Shown: positions 1-22,920, counted from the first letter of the stretch. The stretch: DNA of 64,000 bases from Morella rubra (GCA_003952965.2 CM025850.1:17918376-17982375); one strand, 5' to 3'. Notes: generated by a model not told the origin, from the letters alone. Numbers and translations: made by a program.

Positions 1-168
1 TTCTAGGACCATCATTCTTCACTATATTATTTCATCATCAATGAATAATCCATCTTAAATCTCAACAACATCTTTTCCGTGTCTGTCTTTGCTGTTGCTT
101 TAATCCTCAGGTACTTCATCTGGGAGATGATGACACTTACTGATTGCCACTGAAGTTTCTATATGCAG

Positions 169-739
169 AATGTCATTGCATTTACTTACAGACAAAATGG
201 ACTGCTTGTTGGTTGCAAATACCGAACTATAGGAAAAAAGTTTTGGCAGGTAAACGGCTAAGACTTAGCTTGGAGTTTTATATTACCAGATGTGGAAGAT
301 AGCATTATATTTTTGACATCCAAATTGCTAGTTTGTTGTATCTTCTGGAAATGATGCAATACTCTAATTCATTTCTAAGACTGTATATGCTTAAATTCCT
401 GATGATTTGGATGATCATAGCTTTAACTTGCTGCGGAATGGGTTCTTGGAGAGCTTATATACCGTGAAGTAGTAGATTTTGTGTGCCATGAGAATGATCT
501 GCTCATGTATGTACCACAGTGCATTATTATGACCAACATGAACATATAAATTCAAGGAAAGGATATCTTGATCAATTGGTGGATTCTTGTTCTTTCACTG
601 TCTATATGTTTGACCTTTTATTATTTTTGTTGAACTAGGATGATGGACTCCTGTTTAATGTTTTTGAGTTATATATCATTTTCTGTGATGATTTCTGAAA
701 CAAAATTCAGATGCATTCCGATTGGGATTCTAATTTTGA

Positions 740-774
<35 letters not shown>

Positions 775-3700
775 TGCTCTAATTATCATGGACATGCAGG
801 AGAAGGGTACAGAGAAGACATTGTATGGGCTTGATGATATAAATGGTGCACCTGAAATCATCATTGTAATTCCTCTGCCAACTGTTTCAGCTGCTGTTCT
901 AGTGTGATTCAAGTCTCTCCCCCTAACTCTTCCCTGATTTCATTACTTGTGATGTTGAGTACAGGTTGAAGGAGAAATAGATAAGCTTTCACTGGAGGAA
1001 GCTGGCCTTTGCAATTGTGTTAGTGTTCCTGGTGGTGCACCAGGAAAGGTTTCTGATAAAGAAGTACCATCTTTTGAAAAGGTTTGCACTGGGACTACAT
1101 ATTTTGTAGACTGTTTAACCACTTTTATGCAAATAATTGTCTTTGTTATTTTTGATAATCTTATTATAAATCTCCTCCTATGGGTCTGAAAGGTTATCAA
1201 ACTTGAAACTGTAAAATTTATCAGATGAAAAGCAGATGACAATGTGTATTTTTGGAATAAATGAACCATGGCTTAAAATGGAGACAAAAACGGATCATAC
1301 ATATCTATGTTCAAGCAGAAAAATTTAAACAAATATTTTTTAGTCCTAAGGAGTTTGGTTTGTAGTATATACATTGACCAAGTGGGTGGCTTGAGTTGCC
1401 TGGCAATCTTATTATAAACCATAATTTTGTTGGTGTCTGACGGAAATTCATCTTGTGCCATTTTTATATGGTTGCTTTATGATTGGATGCATGTTTTAGG
1501 CAGTTTCCATTGTGAGTCTTTCTTATGATTGTAATTCCCAGTTGGATTATCAACTATAGCTTCCTGATATAGTAGATATATCCCACATACTCGTTCATTT
1601 TTGTTCTCTCTGTAGGAAAAGGGTTGATATCAAACCTAGTGTAGGAATTTCTGAAGGGAAACTTCTTTTAGGGTTTAGGAAGAGCTTGGTTTAGGACTTT
1701 TATGAGACGAAGTGTGAACAATATTGGAGTACATAAGTTTAGTGATAGTGTATGGGAAGGATTCAAGTGTACATGATGAAACAAAGAGAAAAGCTTAGGG
1801 TTTGGCTGGCTATTCTTGGGCCGGGAAGAATAGTGAGTATTTGGTATTATATTTGATGGATAGGTATTTTGGTTTCTTTACGGTTGAATTTTAGGAAACA
1901 AAAGATGCAAAATGCTGGAAAAAAAAAAAAAAGAAAGAAAGAAAAAAAAAGAACAAATCTGAGCGTCACACCTTGTGATCTTAATTATCACAATTAGGGT
2001 TTCTTCAGGACCATACCTCAAAGGAGGATTGCATCCCATAATCCTCAACAGCAATTGTTGCTGTAAATTTCATGCTATCTTCTTCATTCCACAGAAATAG
2101 TAAGAGAGTTGCCACTACATCCATCTATTTTTGCACTAAAGCTTACCCTTAATGGACTTGGACTCCTTGGGCTTTAACTCTAGGGTCCAAATTGATATAA
2201 TGATGAAACCCCAATAAAATTCAATAGCATTGCAAAACTGAAAATGGGACTGAATGCAATAAATTAGGACTAAATTGAAGTATAATAAAATAAAACCATC
2301 TTCTCGCCCCTTGTATTACATCTTAATGCTTGTATATGTTACTTTGATCTATTAGGCTATTTTACTTCACAGGTCTAGAATATAATCAGCAGGAAAAACA
2401 TGGTGACCAGCCATACATGCATCATTCGAAACCCTTGTCTTATAACACGTTACAACTGTTAATTTCTAGCAGTAGGTCTAGTCCAATGTTTAGTTGGATT
2501 TTTTTAGTTGCTATTAAGAGTCCTTTTTTTTTTTTCTTTTTTTCTCTTCGCAAGTTGCTAGTAAGAGTCACTTCTACAAGTTTGATGCAATATCTAGGTT
2601 CAATTTTTTGCCTTTCTGGTGGTCAAATTGGTGAGGTTCATGTTTTCTCTCTAAAATATTGTATCTTAGTCTCCTTATCAAAAAAATACTGTATCTTAGT
2701 CTCTTATCATTTGGCAATTTATGTTTTTTTTTTTAACTGCATGAAAATGCATGTGAAGACAGGACACAGGATATCAGTATCTCTGGAACTGCAAGGAGAA
2801 CCTGGATAAGGTATGTAAAATTGATGCCTGCCTTTCACGTAGAGCTTTGTTCATTACACGAAGCTTTTAAGTTTTTCTTATCCCAACTCTTAGGTTTCTC
2901 GCATTACCTTGGCAACTGATGGTGATGCGTCAGGCCAAGCTTTGGCTGAAGAGCTGGCACGCCGCCTTGGAAAAGACAGGTTCCATCATCTGAAGCAACT
3001 TTTCTCTTTCAGAAATTCCAGAATCTGCTTGAGAATTCAGAATTCTGCATTATGATCCATGCATGACTTGCAAGTTCACCTTACTAATCAATTATTGCAA
3101 TGAAAAACAGCTTAATAATGAACCTCTACCTGATTCATAGTGGAAGAACATGCGGCAGATGGCGAATTCTTTGGAAAAAAAATTGTGTCTACTTAAAATG
3201 TTGTAGAAGCTGTGGCAATTGCATCATCTTGACTCTTGCTTTAGTTTTAGAGATTGGATAACCTTGCTAGGGACAGCAAAGTTTAACACAATCAAAGTAG
3301 GTAGCTGCATATTGTGGTTCAAGTGCATTATAAGTTAACAATAGTTTAGCAGGCCTATCTACGATGGGTTTAAAAAGGGTTGTACAGAGTTTGAATTTTA
3401 AATAGCATCCTGTTGTGAGGACGGTTGGACTTTAGACCTAATGTCCTTTCTTTACAGTTTCCTTCAATCAAATGGTTGAGTTACTTGAGTAGATCCTATA
3501 ATTGGAATTATCTGCATATTTCTTTTCCTTTTGTGGGTGCAGATGTTGGCAAGTCCAATGGCCAAAGAGACCGAACTCCAGTTGTTTTAAAGATGCGAAT
3601 GAGGTCTGCTACTTGCTTCCTTTCTTTCCTGAATTCTTTTCTCTCTGTCTCTGTCTCTGTCTCTCTTTTTTTTTTTTTTTTCTTGTTTTGCTTTTGTGAT

Positions 3701-6348
3701 ATTTTTGGTTTTTTGTTTCTTTTTTGAAGTCTTAGATGTTGATCTATAGGACTGTTTGGCCAAAAACACTTCGAACTTTTCTCTAGGCCATTGTCTCTTC
3801 TGGTTGAGAACTCTTTGAAAGTAATAAATAGTACACTGATTCTGGTATTGGAGCAGTTACAATAGTTGTGAAAAGTACACATAACATTTTTTTTATGTTA
3901 ATAAATTTCAGGGAAGGATCTAAAATACTTGGGTGTAGGCAAAGATATAGCACTAGAAACTCCATGCATAAAAACTATACACTGACAAATTTCCAAAGTG
4001 ATTTCTAAAGCAAAAATAAAGTATTGCAGCTTAATTTAGCATGCAACCAACAATTTAGTAATTTATTGAAATAACTTCTAATACTCAAATCTTTGTACAG
4101 CTTAGAGCAGAATTTAATCCTCACCCATGATCAATTATACAAAATCCATAGTTCCAGTTCTGGTATCCTGTACCCATAATTATTTCATGTTGTCTTCATT
4201 TTGTGAAAGCATTTACGGGCATGGACGGAGTGACTTAAGTTTTAGCAATCTACAGCCTTTTATTTCTGGGGCATACATGCAGTAGTGGAAGTTAGATACT
4301 ACTTGTAACGTTTCTCGAGATCTCAATCCAATCTATTTTATTGATTTCAAAATTAGAGGGGAAAAAAAAGGAAGAGAAAAGTTCTCAAAAGTCTCCACCC
4401 AAGCCAGTTTTTTGGTTTTTGAAAAGCATTTCCAAAGTTTGTCCGCAATAGTTTTTCATCCTGCCTACCAACTTTCACAAACCCAAAAATGGTGTTTCAC
4501 GAAAAAAACTTTTTTCAAAAAGGAGTGATTTCTTTTTTTTTTTGATAAGTAAGAGAAAATTGTATTAAAATAAAAGGGAGTTAACAGTACAAAAGACTGT
4601 ACTGAGAACATCTAAAGCATACAAGCTAAAAAACTACAGAAATCCGAAAGATCCAAAAAGGAAAACCCAACACAGCATTAGACCAAAGAAAAAGGGACTG
4701 CAGCAGCTGACTCTTTAAGCACTCCAACGTTAACTCTTGATTCTCAAAACAACGATTATTTCTTTCCCTCCACAAACACCACCAAATGCAGGAAGGTATC
4801 ATTTTCCACACCACCAAAGCTGCCGGGTCTTCAATATTTCTCTTCCAACATCGCAACACCGCAACACCCTATTAGGCATAACCCAAAAGAAGTTCAAGAT
4901 AGAGAACATATGCGACCACAATCCTCGAGCAAATGAGCAATGAAGTAGAATATGATCAACTGACTCCCCATCACATCTACACAAAAGGAGTGATTTCTAC
5001 TGCCTAGTAAATCCCAAAATACAACATTGTCCACCTTAGCTGCATTTCCACCTACCTTTAGAGATTTTCATGCATTGGGCCATCGAAGTGTCTTCCTATT
5101 GCACTCGTTGTAGCTATGTGCCTTCTTCATGTGAGTTACTTGGTTCTAATTAAAAAAACACCATTGTCCTCAATATTCAGAAAGAAGAATTCTACTCATC
5201 ATCTAAACCTTACCTTAGAACTCTGGTTATTTTCAAGTTTTGGGAAGAAAGATAATCTCCAATCAAGATATCAACTTTCTTACCTGTTTATTGAGGTTTT
5301 TTCCTTAGTATCGTTCTCCTTTTCCATCCACGGACAGTGCACAAGCTTTTCAAAAGTGGGAGAGTAGCTTTTTGAGGTTATTTGCACAGAGGTGGCACCC
5401 ATGTTTATGAGGTCATTGGCACCTAAGCCAGATACTACTGTCTTCACTTGGGCAGCCCTCTAAGTTGATCCATGACTGCGTCTTAACGAGATTACTTCCT
5501 GGTTCATCCTGCAAGTCAAAGAGGAAAGGAATGGTCATTTAGATCAGGCGCACCATTGTGACTCACCTACCTTATTTTCTGCCAATCTTTCCTTCCCCAT
5601 TGATGGGACATATAAATTAGACGAGAACTATATCCACATTTTGTGATGTGCTGTGGGGGAGGAAAATAAGTATACTTGTGCAAGGTTATTCTCGTGGTGA
5701 GCTTTGTGTTTGGGTATTATGAAGCTTCCACTATTTCACCCAATAACTTGGGGAACTGCAACTAAAAGGGTCACTAGCTTCATGCAGTGCAGATATCATA
5801 TTGAGCTTCCATTGTCTAACTTTAGTGTCTATTATAAGATCAGTTTATGGTTAATAGAGTCAGCTAGTTCTTCCTCTCTTCATCTGAATTTTTCATCAGA
5901 TCGTGAAGTTTAGGAATTAATCTTATGTTATTGATTTGGTGCTTCCCTCTTTTGATATTAAGGTCACGCCTGGTCTTGCATTGTGTCTAAATGAAACCTT
6001 ATTTACCTAACAAAAAGGCTCTAGTAGAAAGTTTATTACAGAAAGCTGTCCTTTTTGTCCCTTCTTTTAATACTTTTAACGGAAGATGGTTTCTTTAGTG
6101 CTTTTGTTGCTTCTCATGAAAGATTTAAGTTAGATCACACTGGTTTATTAATCGGAGTTTATGACCGAAGCATGTAACTGGAGTTTAGTGCATGTAAGTC
6201 ACTTATGTTATTCTTTGTATAAGCAGAAGTGATCATGAGGTTTGTTCTAATATGATAGGTTCTCATGTATATGGGACCCGCTGCTTTGAAGAAGGTAATT
6301 GAAGATGCAGAGTTATATCAGCCCCATGTTGCAGATGGTGTAAGATAG
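169..6348 (+). CDS. Twinkle-like TOPRIM primase homolog, 3' part (5' end outside window)
   Basis: Seven exons read in one continuous frame: 169-249, 800-865, 965-1081, 2763-2810, 2894-2979, 3543-3603 and 6259-6348 (stop TAG). All have AG/GT borders and give 182 residues. They match the TOPRIM part of plant organellar Twinkle primase-helicase: the block VEGEIDKLS (acidic Glu of TOPRIM) at visible residues 50-58, the D-x-D block ATDGDASGQ after it, then the conserved LAEELARRLGK and FKDANEV. TOPRIM primases bind Mg2+ and make RNA primers; plant family members act in mitochondria and plastids. The full enzyme continues into a RecA-like helicase after a PYPI-GLF-like linker, but here the last exon ends ELYQPHVADGVR-stop and no helicase exon is seen before the next gene at 7,464. 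It therefore resembles the short primase-only paralogs known in plants (Arabidopsis At1g30660 type). Targeting peptide and zinc-binding region must lie left of the window. The last intron (2.66 kb) carries a LINE copy. Confidence 0.88.
743..771. repeat. (CT)n microsatellite
   Basis: About 14 CT units lie in the intron just upstream of the exon starting at 800. The run may double as part of the polypyrimidine tract. It probably varies in length between individuals. Confidence 0.95.
4517..4998 (-). mobile_element. 5'-truncated LINE (non-LTR retrotransposon) insertion with target-site duplication
   Basis: The 16-bp sequence aaaaggagtgatttct occurs at 4517-4532 and again at 4983-4998. Between them (4533-4982, about 450 bp) is an insert in minus orientation. 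It starts on the plus strand with a T run, which is the poly(A) tail of the inserted strand, followed by the tttgataagtaag end common in plant LINEs. The minus strand encodes the C-terminal end of a plant LINE ORF2: a zf-RVT-like block CDGESVDHILLHC, then WKMIPSCIWWCLWRERNNRC. The two blocks lie in different frames, so the copy has a frameshift near 4850. Truncation at the 5' side, tail and long direct repeats are the standard signature of target-primed reverse transcription. It lies in the last intron of the primase homolog and cannot be active. Confidence 0.93.
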
Positions 6349-7463
6349 AGAACATCATAGCTCATAGGTGGAGTATATACTGATGGAATACAGGCTTTTT
6401 CTGTGTTTAGTGTAAAAGGTATACAATTTAGATTTTTGTTAATGGTGCTTAGTGGGGATTTTCTAGCCATCTTGTTAACTACTCGTGAGAACTTATTATT
6501 GCCAGGTTGAAATGTGGAAGGGGGATGGTTTAGCTAAACCATCCCCCCTTCCCCCAAAAGAAAAGAATCTGGAAAATCACATATGGCCCGCCTAGTAAAC
6601 GGTGAAATGTTATCTTTGTTTCTCATAAATATTTAGAAAGATCTCCTTTGCTCCCTCTGAATTATGAGATTAACCCTCTTGGTTCCCCAAAATATATGAA
6701 GAATCCTAGGGCCCAAGAATCTGAAAACATTTGTTAACATTTCTTCTGAAACACACAAGCTAACCGCCCCCCCCCCCCCCAAAAACACAAAAGTACTTGA
6801 AGTTTTGGATGGTATCTACTTTGTTTTATTGGCCATTCTTTCAAAATTTAGTGGGGTTTTCTGTTTAGCGAAATTAGTTTTGTCAGTCAGTGTGGTCGGA
6901 ATCTTTTTTCTTTTTTTTAGTAAAAAAGATGGAATGGGGCGACTAATGTAACCTTCTCTTCCATAATCGCTACAGAAGTCCGAAATGAGTCATAACTATT
7001 ACTTGGGAAGGGGGAAATGATACTATAGCTCCACAAGTTGCAATTGATTTTGAAAGTAGTGGAATCGATTCACAAATTTCTTGCCCTTAATCAATTGATC
7101 TCAAGTGTGTAATATGTCTCTACAGTAATTTTCTTGTATGATAGGGTTCTCGCTAGAAAGTTTGAACGTTAATTTCAACGGTTCGACAATGACTAAGAAT
7201 TCCATCCAAAAGTTTGAACAGATTCTAATCCTGCGCTCAGTGCCTTTGGGTTTAAAAGCTGGATGGAGTTGCAGTGAGGGAGGAATAGAGGTTAGTCTCT
7301 CTCCAACTGTTCGCGCCAAATAGCCCACTACTTGTGTAACCATGGACTACCCACTTCCCAAGCACATTTTGAACCGCCATCATACTGTTAACCACCGCTT
7401 GAAAGTTTTAACGAATACAACTTTGGTACACCCACCAATAGAAACTATCTCATAACCTCATCA
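6349..7463. other. Intergenic region between primase homolog and LRR receptor-like gene
   Basis: Contains the presumed 3' UTR of the primase homolog, a 28-bp perfect palindrome (6520-6547), a C homopolymer near 6769-6780 and the presumed promoter and leader of the LRR gene. I see no helicase-like coding sequence here that would extend the upstream gene, and no confident core promoter motif. Confidence 0.6.
6520..6547. repeat. Perfect 28-bp palindrome
   Basis: The two 14-base arms pair base for base around the centre TTTAG|CTAAA, with GGGGG outer ends on the left and CCCCC on the right. Pairing continues past one bulged C for about four more pairs. It lies about 170 bp after the stop codon of the primase homolog, so it may be in its 3' UTR and would form a strong RNA hairpin. 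Role unknown. Confidence 0.85.
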
Positions 7464-9156
7464 ATGGCTTCCATTTCTGCAATTCTCCTGTGCTTCTCCA
7501 TAGTTCTAAGCATATCACATGTTATCATCCCAGCATCGGTACTGGAAGATCTCGCCAACTTAAAACCACCTGCAGATTTCAACTCTACAATCATGACCAA
7601 CTGCTTCCACAACCCATCCTTAAGATACTGCAATTCATCGCCAATGGACCTGAAAGAAATCTTCAAATCCACCATTGTTGCAAGCCATCTTTGCAATGTG
7701 TCAAAGAACCCAAACTGTGTGGAGTCGTTCCCCAAAATAGACCTCCAAAGCCGACCAAGGATTGCTCCACTCTACTTGTCATTCAGTTTCTTTTGGAAGT
7801 ACTGCCCATTGAGTATACTGACAATCGATTTGTCCAACAACTCTCTGACGGGTAGTTTCCCAGTTGATGTCCTCCAATGCACCCAAATCCAAGCACTTGA
7901 TTTGAGCCATAATGATCTTACTGGTGAAGTCCCCCAAGAAAGCTTCTCTCCCCTCACCAACCTTACAGTTCTAAATCTGTCGTACAATCACTTTTCTGAG
8001 ATTAAAATGTCTGATGCCGAGTTCTTCAAAACGTTTAATGCTTCTAGTTTTCTTCATTCCGGCCTCCTTCCGGACCGGAAGAAGTTTACAATCAAGGCTT
8101 TAATCTTGTTAGTTGGTTTTCCTATCTTCGTGGTTGTGATGGTGGGTTGCTTTGGTTGGCTCTGTTTCGGAAGACCGGATTATCTACCAAGAGTGTTGCG
8201 TAGAAAAAACATGTTCACGCCACAAATTCTCAAGGCAGCAACTGACGGCTTTTCGAGAAAGAATTTGGTGGGAAAGAGCGAGGGAGTTGATATCTACAAG
8301 GGAACTCTGAGAGATGGTACTGAAGTGAGGATTGAGATCTATTTGGATGACATTTCTAGGGAAAGCAAACGGAGATTCGTCGAAGAATGTAAGGTTCTTG
8401 CTCAATTACGCCACAAGAACATAGTTCGCGTTTTGGGATGGTGTAACAGCCGAAGACTGAGGGCTTTGGTCACAGAACGGGTGGAGAGCAAGAGCGTTGA
8501 GATATGGCTATCAGAGTCGGATCCCCCATGGAAGCAGAGGTTAAAAATAGTGACAGGAGTAGTGGAAGGAATGTGTTATCTGCAGGAGGAATGGCCTGAA
8601 GTTGGGTATGATCTCAGGATAAGCAGTATCCTTTTATCTGAAGATCTAGAGCCACTGATTTCAAGGTTTAAGCTTGGAGATCAAAGCAGTAGTTCAAGGA
8701 GTAAGTGAACTTCTACTCTCATGATCTGATTCTATTTAATTTCTTGCTTGCTTGTGTTTGTTCTTGTTCTTTAGTTAACCCCCCATACATTATTCGGTTT
8801 CAGACATTTACAAATTTGGAGTATTCCTACTGGAGATGGTGGTGAACAGGATTCCAGGGGATGAGTTCCAGAGTGGTGAAGCTGGCTTTATTGAACATAT
8901 TAGAATGCACTATCCAGGAGTTTTGAGGGAGGTGGTTGATCAGAGAATGGAAATGACAGAAAATGCATACGATCAAGCTACACAGGCAATAGGCTTAGGT
9001 TTAATGTGCACAGATCAGACAAGCACCCAGCAGTTGAACTTGGGTCAGATTTCTGATATGATAACTCAAGCCTATGAATCTTGGCAAGTTATTGAGTCTC
9101 CTCCCCATAAAAGACCACATGGAGATAGAGGGAAGGGACACAAGCGCACCCAATGA
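7464..9156 (+). CDS. LRR receptor-like protein with inactive (pseudo)kinase domain
   Basis: Two exons, 7464-8700 and 8804-9156, joined by a GTAAGT donor and a TTTCAG acceptor, give 529 residues. Order of parts: signal peptide (1-25), a Cys-containing N-terminal region, about three leucine-rich repeats (115-190; LxxLDLSxNxLTGxxP pattern), one membrane span (211-235), juxtamembrane FTPQILKAATDGFS, then a kinase-like domain from about 265. Catalytic features are lost: the glycine loop reads VGKSEGVDIYKG, the beta-3 lysine position reads VRIEIYL, the HRD loop reads VGYDLRISS, and DFG is replaced by RFKL. The C lobe is recognisable (NIYKFGVFLLEMV). Plant LRR-RLKs of this kind signal at the plasma membrane; pseudokinase members usually act by binding active partner kinases. 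The frame is intact over both exons, so it looks like a functional pseudokinase gene, not debris. The ectodomain is short for the family, and the start is chosen because the signal peptide begins there. No named gene is assigned. Confidence 0.87.
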
Positions 9157-10353
9157 AGTATACAAAAATTTCTGTCGATTTAAACCTGTGATAGAGACAT
9201 TCAAGCTATGTAATCGGATTTCCTTTCCGTGCCATATACAATTAGACTTAAATTTTTTTTTTTCCCTTTTGATTCTCATTCTCATTCCAAAATTGTTCTC
9301 GAAAGTGTTTGTTTCTGTGTAGAAGCAAACTCTCAAAATTTATGACCAATGAAATCCATTTGTTATAGCTATCTCTTTCTAAATTGCATGATATCATTCC
9401 AACAAAAAATTGCAAAAGATCGTTTGTACGGACAATTAACGAATTTGTTACAAATTTCAACAAAATAGAAGATCTACATGACTCACTCTTCAAAAGATCT
9501 TGGTCTATGGCAACTGCTGAACCCGACAATTGTATGTGTCCTTTTTTTTTTCTCAGCCTACTACTTGTATGTTGTTTCAGAGGACACGTATATATTCTTG
9601 ATCTGATGTAATATCTGCTGACAAACTTGTTATAGATACGAGCAATGTTCTTAAAAGCAAGAGCTGTTGCAATCTTTAAGGTCTTTGGCCCAATCCTCCC
9701 TGCGCTTTTGCACCCCTCCTCCCAAGGTGAGGCTTCTACTTTTGCAATTTACCCTCATGTGCTAAAACCCTAATTAGATTAGCCCCTTACACTACACGTG
9801 GAAATTAACTTCTCACAAAGATTCGAAGACATTGAAACATTTTTTTTGATAAGTTATGGTTTCAGGAAGTTGGCATTTGTACTCGCAAACTACTTACCTT
9901 AACAGTTGGCAGCTCTAAACTACCATCCACTCAGTTAAGATCTCACAATTAAGAGGAATTTAAAAGAAAAGAAAAAAAACAAGGGTCACATGATGTCCTT
10001 GGGAACCAACGCAAACATCGGCCTAATGCTATATTTCACACGTGAGAAAGAAAGGTATCTACACTTAACAACTGACTAAAACAATAACAATGATGTGCCC
10101 TCAAAACAAAGAACAGAAACTTGCAGGTGACAGGTGAATACAAGCTGCTCTTTTTTTTTTTTCTTTTTTTTTTCCAAGGCAAGGTGTAGGTGTACACAAG
10201 GTAGTTAAGCGCACAAAACTGAGACCATCTGAACAAGGTTAAGAAGATGGTATTTCAGAAGATTTCAAGGGTACTATTATCCTTCAGCAAATCCCAGACC
10301 TTGAAGTCCCCAAACTTTATAGGTGACACCAAATTTCCTCAAGAAAAAATCCC
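9157..10353. other. Convergent intergenic region
   Basis: Lies between the stop codons of the LRR gene (plus) and the methyltransferase gene (minus), so it must hold both 3' UTRs and terminators. It contains T runs near 9251-9262 and 10151-10171. Nothing else is recognised. Confidence 0.55.
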
Positions 10354-20533
<10,180 letters not shown>

Positions 20534-21063
20534 TGAGTGTCGTCCTATGTTCTGTGGCGGCGACCTTAGCTTCGGATTTTGGAGGGGAACGATGCAAAAT
20601 CCACTGCGAGAGAAGAGAGGGAAGAGAGTGTCCTTCGGAGTGAAATAAGAGGAGGGGAAGGAATAGGCATATTCCTTCATCGTTCTTTCAGTCTTTTATT
20701 TTGTTACTTACTGGCTTCTCCCATCTCACTTGTCATTTAACAAACGGAGCAAAATCGCAGATCAATGCGTAATAAAAAGTTGACTTTTATCAAACGGGTA
20801 CTCATATCACTGAGTTTTGAGTTTTTTTATCTTGATTTCTCAAAATACACCTTGAATTTTATAACATTCATGTACCAATATTTTTATATTTCGTGTATTT
20901 ATTATGACCCTATGCCTACATAAGGGAGTATTGAGATGAGTTATAGATACAATAAAACACAAAGAATATATCATAGTTCTTGAATAACCATTTACCTCTA
21001 CTCTCTTGTATAATTTTCTTTTGTTACGCTTCCTTTATCATATTGATATCTTCTACTTTAAGT
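20534..21063. other. 5' flank of NTM1
   Basis: Upstream of the NTM1 start codon on the minus strand, so it should hold the 5' UTR and promoter. The GC-richer part next to the gene (20534-20650) looks like leader. No core promoter element can be assigned with confidence. AT-rich repeat sequence begins at about 20,760. Confidence 0.5.
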
Positions 21064-21242
21064 AGTGTTTGCGAATCAAAATTTTAGTTTATGAGAATAG
21101 GTAAAAAGTTGAGAAATAGATTATTTGAATGAATTTTGTATGTTTATTATAATAAAAATATATTAATGATTTAATAGGGCGAGAGAGATTATTTTGTAAT
21201 TATTTTATTAGACCACCAAAATTTTGAGACGAAAACATCACT
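21064..21242. mobile_element. MITE family 1 copy b
   Basis: About 179 bp starting AGTGTTTGCGAATCAAAA and ending in the imperfect complement TTTTGAGACGAAAACATCACT. The interior motif TTATTTTGTAATTATTTTATT matches the copy at 13,050. Ends are diverged; no clear target duplication. Confidence 0.6.
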
Positions 21243-21759
21243 TAAAGTTTGTCTTTATGGGATTATCTTCTCCTAAAAGTTTGTCTTTATGAGATTAATC
21301 TCCATCATTTTGGATCTTGATAAATCATGCTCGATCTACAATATTTTATTGATTTATCAATATTAATTTAAGTATGTTTACATTGAAGATATCTTCTTTA
21401 ACTCAAATTAATCCAAAAGTCAAAAGGCTCTAACAGTAAAATTTGTGTGGCTTTATGTTGATATAGTCGACTATACAATTCAAAGACGTGGACTACATAC
21501 TAAAAAGATCAAGCCTAAAAGGTCAAAATCAAATATCAAAAACACAGAAAGTCAAAATCAAAAAAAGTGTATACTACAAAGAGTATTTTAGCTTGTTTTC
21601 GGTGTCAAGAGTGTAATACTTTTGAACACTTGGGATAAATTGGTGCAACTTGCAAATCTAAATTGGAGGTGTAATTCCTTGCAATTTGTGAATAGGAATT
21701 CAAATTATCTTTTATTCTTGTTTGTCAATCAGTCTGAATACGCTTCTCTCCAAGTTTTG

Positions 21760-22920
21760 TGTCACGTCTTGTGCTTGTATTAACCTCTAACTCTCTTTAT
21801 AGTAATAGAAAGTGTACAAATTGCAAGATTACAACATGATTTATATCTTGATGTTAAAAGACTAAAATACCTTTAATAATTACAATGGAAATTATAATAA
21901 GTAAATGAATTAGGACGCTTAGGAATTGATTAATTAGATAAAGATATGAAGGATACCAAGAACATGTACAGAAATACGAGTATTACATAAGATCATCATA
22001 AAATACAATTAATATAACAAAAAGCTACTCAAAAGAGGCTATCTACACAAAAGCGTAAGCATTCCAAAAGCTCACAATAGCCTAACTATTGAAATTAACA
22101 AAATAACTAAAGGTAGTTAAATGTCTGAGCGATACTCTAACAAAATAACAAAAATACTAAAAACTAGATCTAATGCTCATCATCCGAGCTTGTAAGATCC
22201 ACAACGCCATTAACTGGTGGTGTCTCTACCGACTCTGTTGGCATGTCAAGAAACCAAGGGTCTGTAGGGGGAGTTGGTGTAGGGTCCTTCAAAAACCAAT
22301 AGTGGTAGTGTTCTACCACTGCCTTGTAGGACTCGGAAACCCATATTCAAAACTGAACCAGCATAGCATAGGGATCCAGGTCAACAATTTGGAAATACTC
22401 GAAGACCATCATCGTCTGTTAATTATTTAATCGATACATGCAACAAAAGAAAAAAAACGGAGTGAGTCTTAAGGACTCAGTAATGTTGAGGAGGGCAAAC
22501 ATGACAATAATAAAATAATATAAAGCAGAAAAATAGAATAATATGCAATTAAACATTTCTAGCCCAAAATAACTCAAACGTGTGATGCACATGTGACAAT
22601 GCCAACTATGGCAATCTCTGGCTAACAATTCTCATGAGATGTCCACAAATCTATCCATTGTTTGACCTCATAGACAAGGTTGTGCATCCCACTTCTCCTT
22701 CCATAAGGATAGTCTCATGCTAACTCGCACACCGAGATGATTCGAAGCAAATCACTCCTTTGTTTTCTACCTAGAGGAGGGCACCCAGTGACCCCATCAG
22801 TGGTAGTCGCACATCCCCTCAAAGGTGATCGGTACCGTCACAAGAATACTATTTCCAATGACCAGAGTCATGTCAAACTCAACAATACTCTTTCTTCAGC
22901 ACTGTCCATCACAACATATG
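21760..22920 (-). mobile_element. Long-LTR unit A, partial
   Basis: Partial copy of the same family as the units at 22,921-26,723 and 55,699-59,482, in minus orientation. Its 3' end reads TGTCACGTCTTGTGC on the plus strand, matching TGTCACGCCCCATGC of unit B, and is followed by the shared 'cttatagagattgtatgcacac'-like region in diverged form. It contains the foldback GAGTCTTAAGGACTC at 22,464-22,478 and a coding-like stretch ending VVDLTSSDDEH (about 22,170-22,200). It ends where unit B begins. Inferred to be an LTR fragment of a long-LTR gypsy element; broken. Confidence 0.65.

Noticed and set aside
3425-3882. Open frames on both strands around the exon at 3543-3603
   Set aside because: Shadows of the true 61-base exon and of a (TCTCTG)/T-rich intron tract.
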